This document shows positions 63,423-64,000 of a stretch of DNA of 64,000 nt, piece after piece. A model generated the notes under the pieces. The model searched no databases, had not been told where the DNA came from, and worked only from the letters and a program-made list of their open reading frames with translations. Position numbers and translations under genes: made by a program. The stretch is from Prochlorococcus sp. AG-347-I04 (GTDB lineage Bacteria; Cyanobacteriota; Cyanobacteriia; PCC-6307; Cyanobiaceae). How positions within the stretch are numbered: position 1 is the first letter of the stretch; the number at the start of each line of letters is the position of its first letter. The stretch covers positions 1 to 64,000 of the forward strand of contig QCBL01000003.1 in NCBI GenBank assembly GCA_003281625.1. Reading direction: 5' to 3'.

Positions 63423-64000
63423 ATGCATGAATTTCTTCCATACGCCTGGTTCGAAGGTAAATGTATTCAATTTAAAGAAGCAAAAATATCAATAGCTACT
63501 CATGCACTACATTACGGTACTGCTGCATTTGGAGGAATGCGCGCGATACCTAACCCAACAAACAAAGAAGAATTCCTTTTGTTTAGAACTGATAAACATA
63601 TAAAAAGATTATCTCAAAGTGCAAAATTACTCTTAACTGAAATTTCTGAAGAATATATTTTTAAAGCCTTAGAAGAAGTTATAAAAAGAAACAAGCCAGA
63701 AAAACCTATTTATATAAGACCATTTGTATATACAAGCGATTTAGGTATAGCGCCAAGGTTACACAATATTGAAACAGATTTCTTTATTTATTGTATTGAA
63801 CTAGGAGATTATCTATCCCCAGATGGTGTTTCTTGTAGAATGAGTAGTTGGACAAGACAAGAAGATAGATCTCTCCCCTTAAGAGGAAAAATAAGTGGAG
63901 CATATATTACTAGTTCATTAGCCAAAACAGAAGCTAGTTTATCGGGTTTTGATGAAGCCCTTCTATTAAATTCAAGTGGTAAGGTAAGCGAAGCTAGTGG
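63423..64000 (+). CDS. ilvE: Branched-chain amino acid aminotransferase (N-terminal part, cut by window edge)
   Basis: Last step of leucine, isoleucine and valine synthesis. About 192 codons are present and the frame is open to the window end. It begins MHEFLPYAWFEGKCIQF, then ISIATHALHYGTAAFGGMRAI (about 20-40, with the Tyr and Gly-Met-Arg segment of the class IV fold). IYIRPFVYTSDLGIAP follows (about 100-115), then SSWTRQEDRSLPLRGKISGAYITS, where the Schiff-base Lys lies in GKISGAY. It is divergent from cobN by 72 bases. The ATG at 63423 is preferred. Confidence 0.94.
   Translation, partial: MHEFLPYAWFEGKCIQFKEAKISIATHALHYGTAAFGGMRAIPNPTNKEEFLLFRTDKHIKRLSQSAKLLLTEISEEYIFKALEEVIKRNKPEKPIYIRPFVYTSDLGIAPRLHNIETDFFIYCIELGDYLSPDGVSCRMSSWTRQEDRSLPLRGKISGAYITSSLAKTEASLSGFDEALLLNSSGKVSEAS

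Noticed and set aside
1-64000. Mobile elements, prophage or genomic island
   Set aside because: No transposase, integrase, phage structural gene or long repeat was found. The one tRNA (Ser GGA) has no adjacent integrase and its 3' end was not seen repeated.

Overview
The window is a gene-dense, very AT-rich stretch of bacterial chromosome. It encodes photosystem proteins (Psb28, PsaK), the chlorophyll regulator GUN4, HemJ, a plant-type ferredoxin, and several families confined to cyanobacteria and plastids (DUF2499, DUF3593, DUF3110, DUF1995, DUF3082). Together with the compact proteins, short intergenic gaps and low GC, this fits a marine picocyanobacterium, most likely a high-light Prochlorococcus. 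Species or strain cannot be fixed from the sequence alone. No gap between genes exceeds about 220 bases. I see no insertion sequence, prophage, CRISPR array or genomic-island signature: this is core chromosome.

Layout. 1-1535 (minus): ruvA (cut by the window edge), a secreted glycine-zipper protein and a DMT permease. 1630-3663 (plus): dnaG. 3680-5857 (minus): umuD-umuC followed closely by a small HExxH protein, behind a good cyanobacterial LexA box. 5956-6724 (minus): rlmH and an Asn-rich unknown. 6781-12655 (plus): rsmA, ispE, a DUF3082 gene, a 31-residue membrane peptide gene, pdhB, secD, secF and a small membrane protein. 12659-15170 (minus): AI-2E family permease, psb28 and mnmH. 15203-16405 (plus): gun4 and an anti-sigma-type kinase. 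16384-19239 (minus): an unknown, a methyltransferase and glnA, which has an NtcA-type promoter and an intrinsic terminator. 19454-22695: class V aminotransferase, tadA (minus), a PLP decarboxylase and a 45-residue membrane protein. 22688-28247 (minus): membrane GTPase, lspA, bioY, FtsX/MacB-type permease and pyk.

28309-28638 is a MazG-like gene on plus. 28641-31073 (minus) holds yggT, scpB (apparently with no standard start codon) and ilvA. dxs follows on plus (31190-33079). 33114-39331 (minus) carries psaK, the DUF3593/DUF2499 pair, a secreted peroxiredoxin, rpmB, htpG (with a 22-bp tandem repeat upstream), hisZ, an inositol-phosphatase-family gene and a ferredoxin. tRNA-Ser(GGA) follows, then dnaK, dnaJ, a DUF3110 gene and a cyclophilin on plus (39681-43481). 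Next come ribBA (minus), argC (plus), purN (minus), pgi (plus) and leuS (minus), then a tightly overlapped plus-strand set: dapF, a cysteine-desulfurase-like gene, a DUF1995 gene and dacB. The end of the window holds coaD (minus), a flavin reductase-like gene, uvrC, hemJ, a PHP phosphoesterase, cobN (minus) and the start of ilvE.

Functionally it is a housekeeping mix: DNA repair and replication, protein export, isoprenoid, tetrapyrrole and photosystem biogenesis, nitrogen assimilation, chaperones and amino-acid or vitamin synthesis. Nothing in it amounts to a clearly new system. The points most worth a second look are the HExxH protein apparently in the LexA-controlled umuDC operon, two very short membrane protein genes, the scpB start, the tandem repeat before htpG, and the extra C-terminal domain on RibBA.
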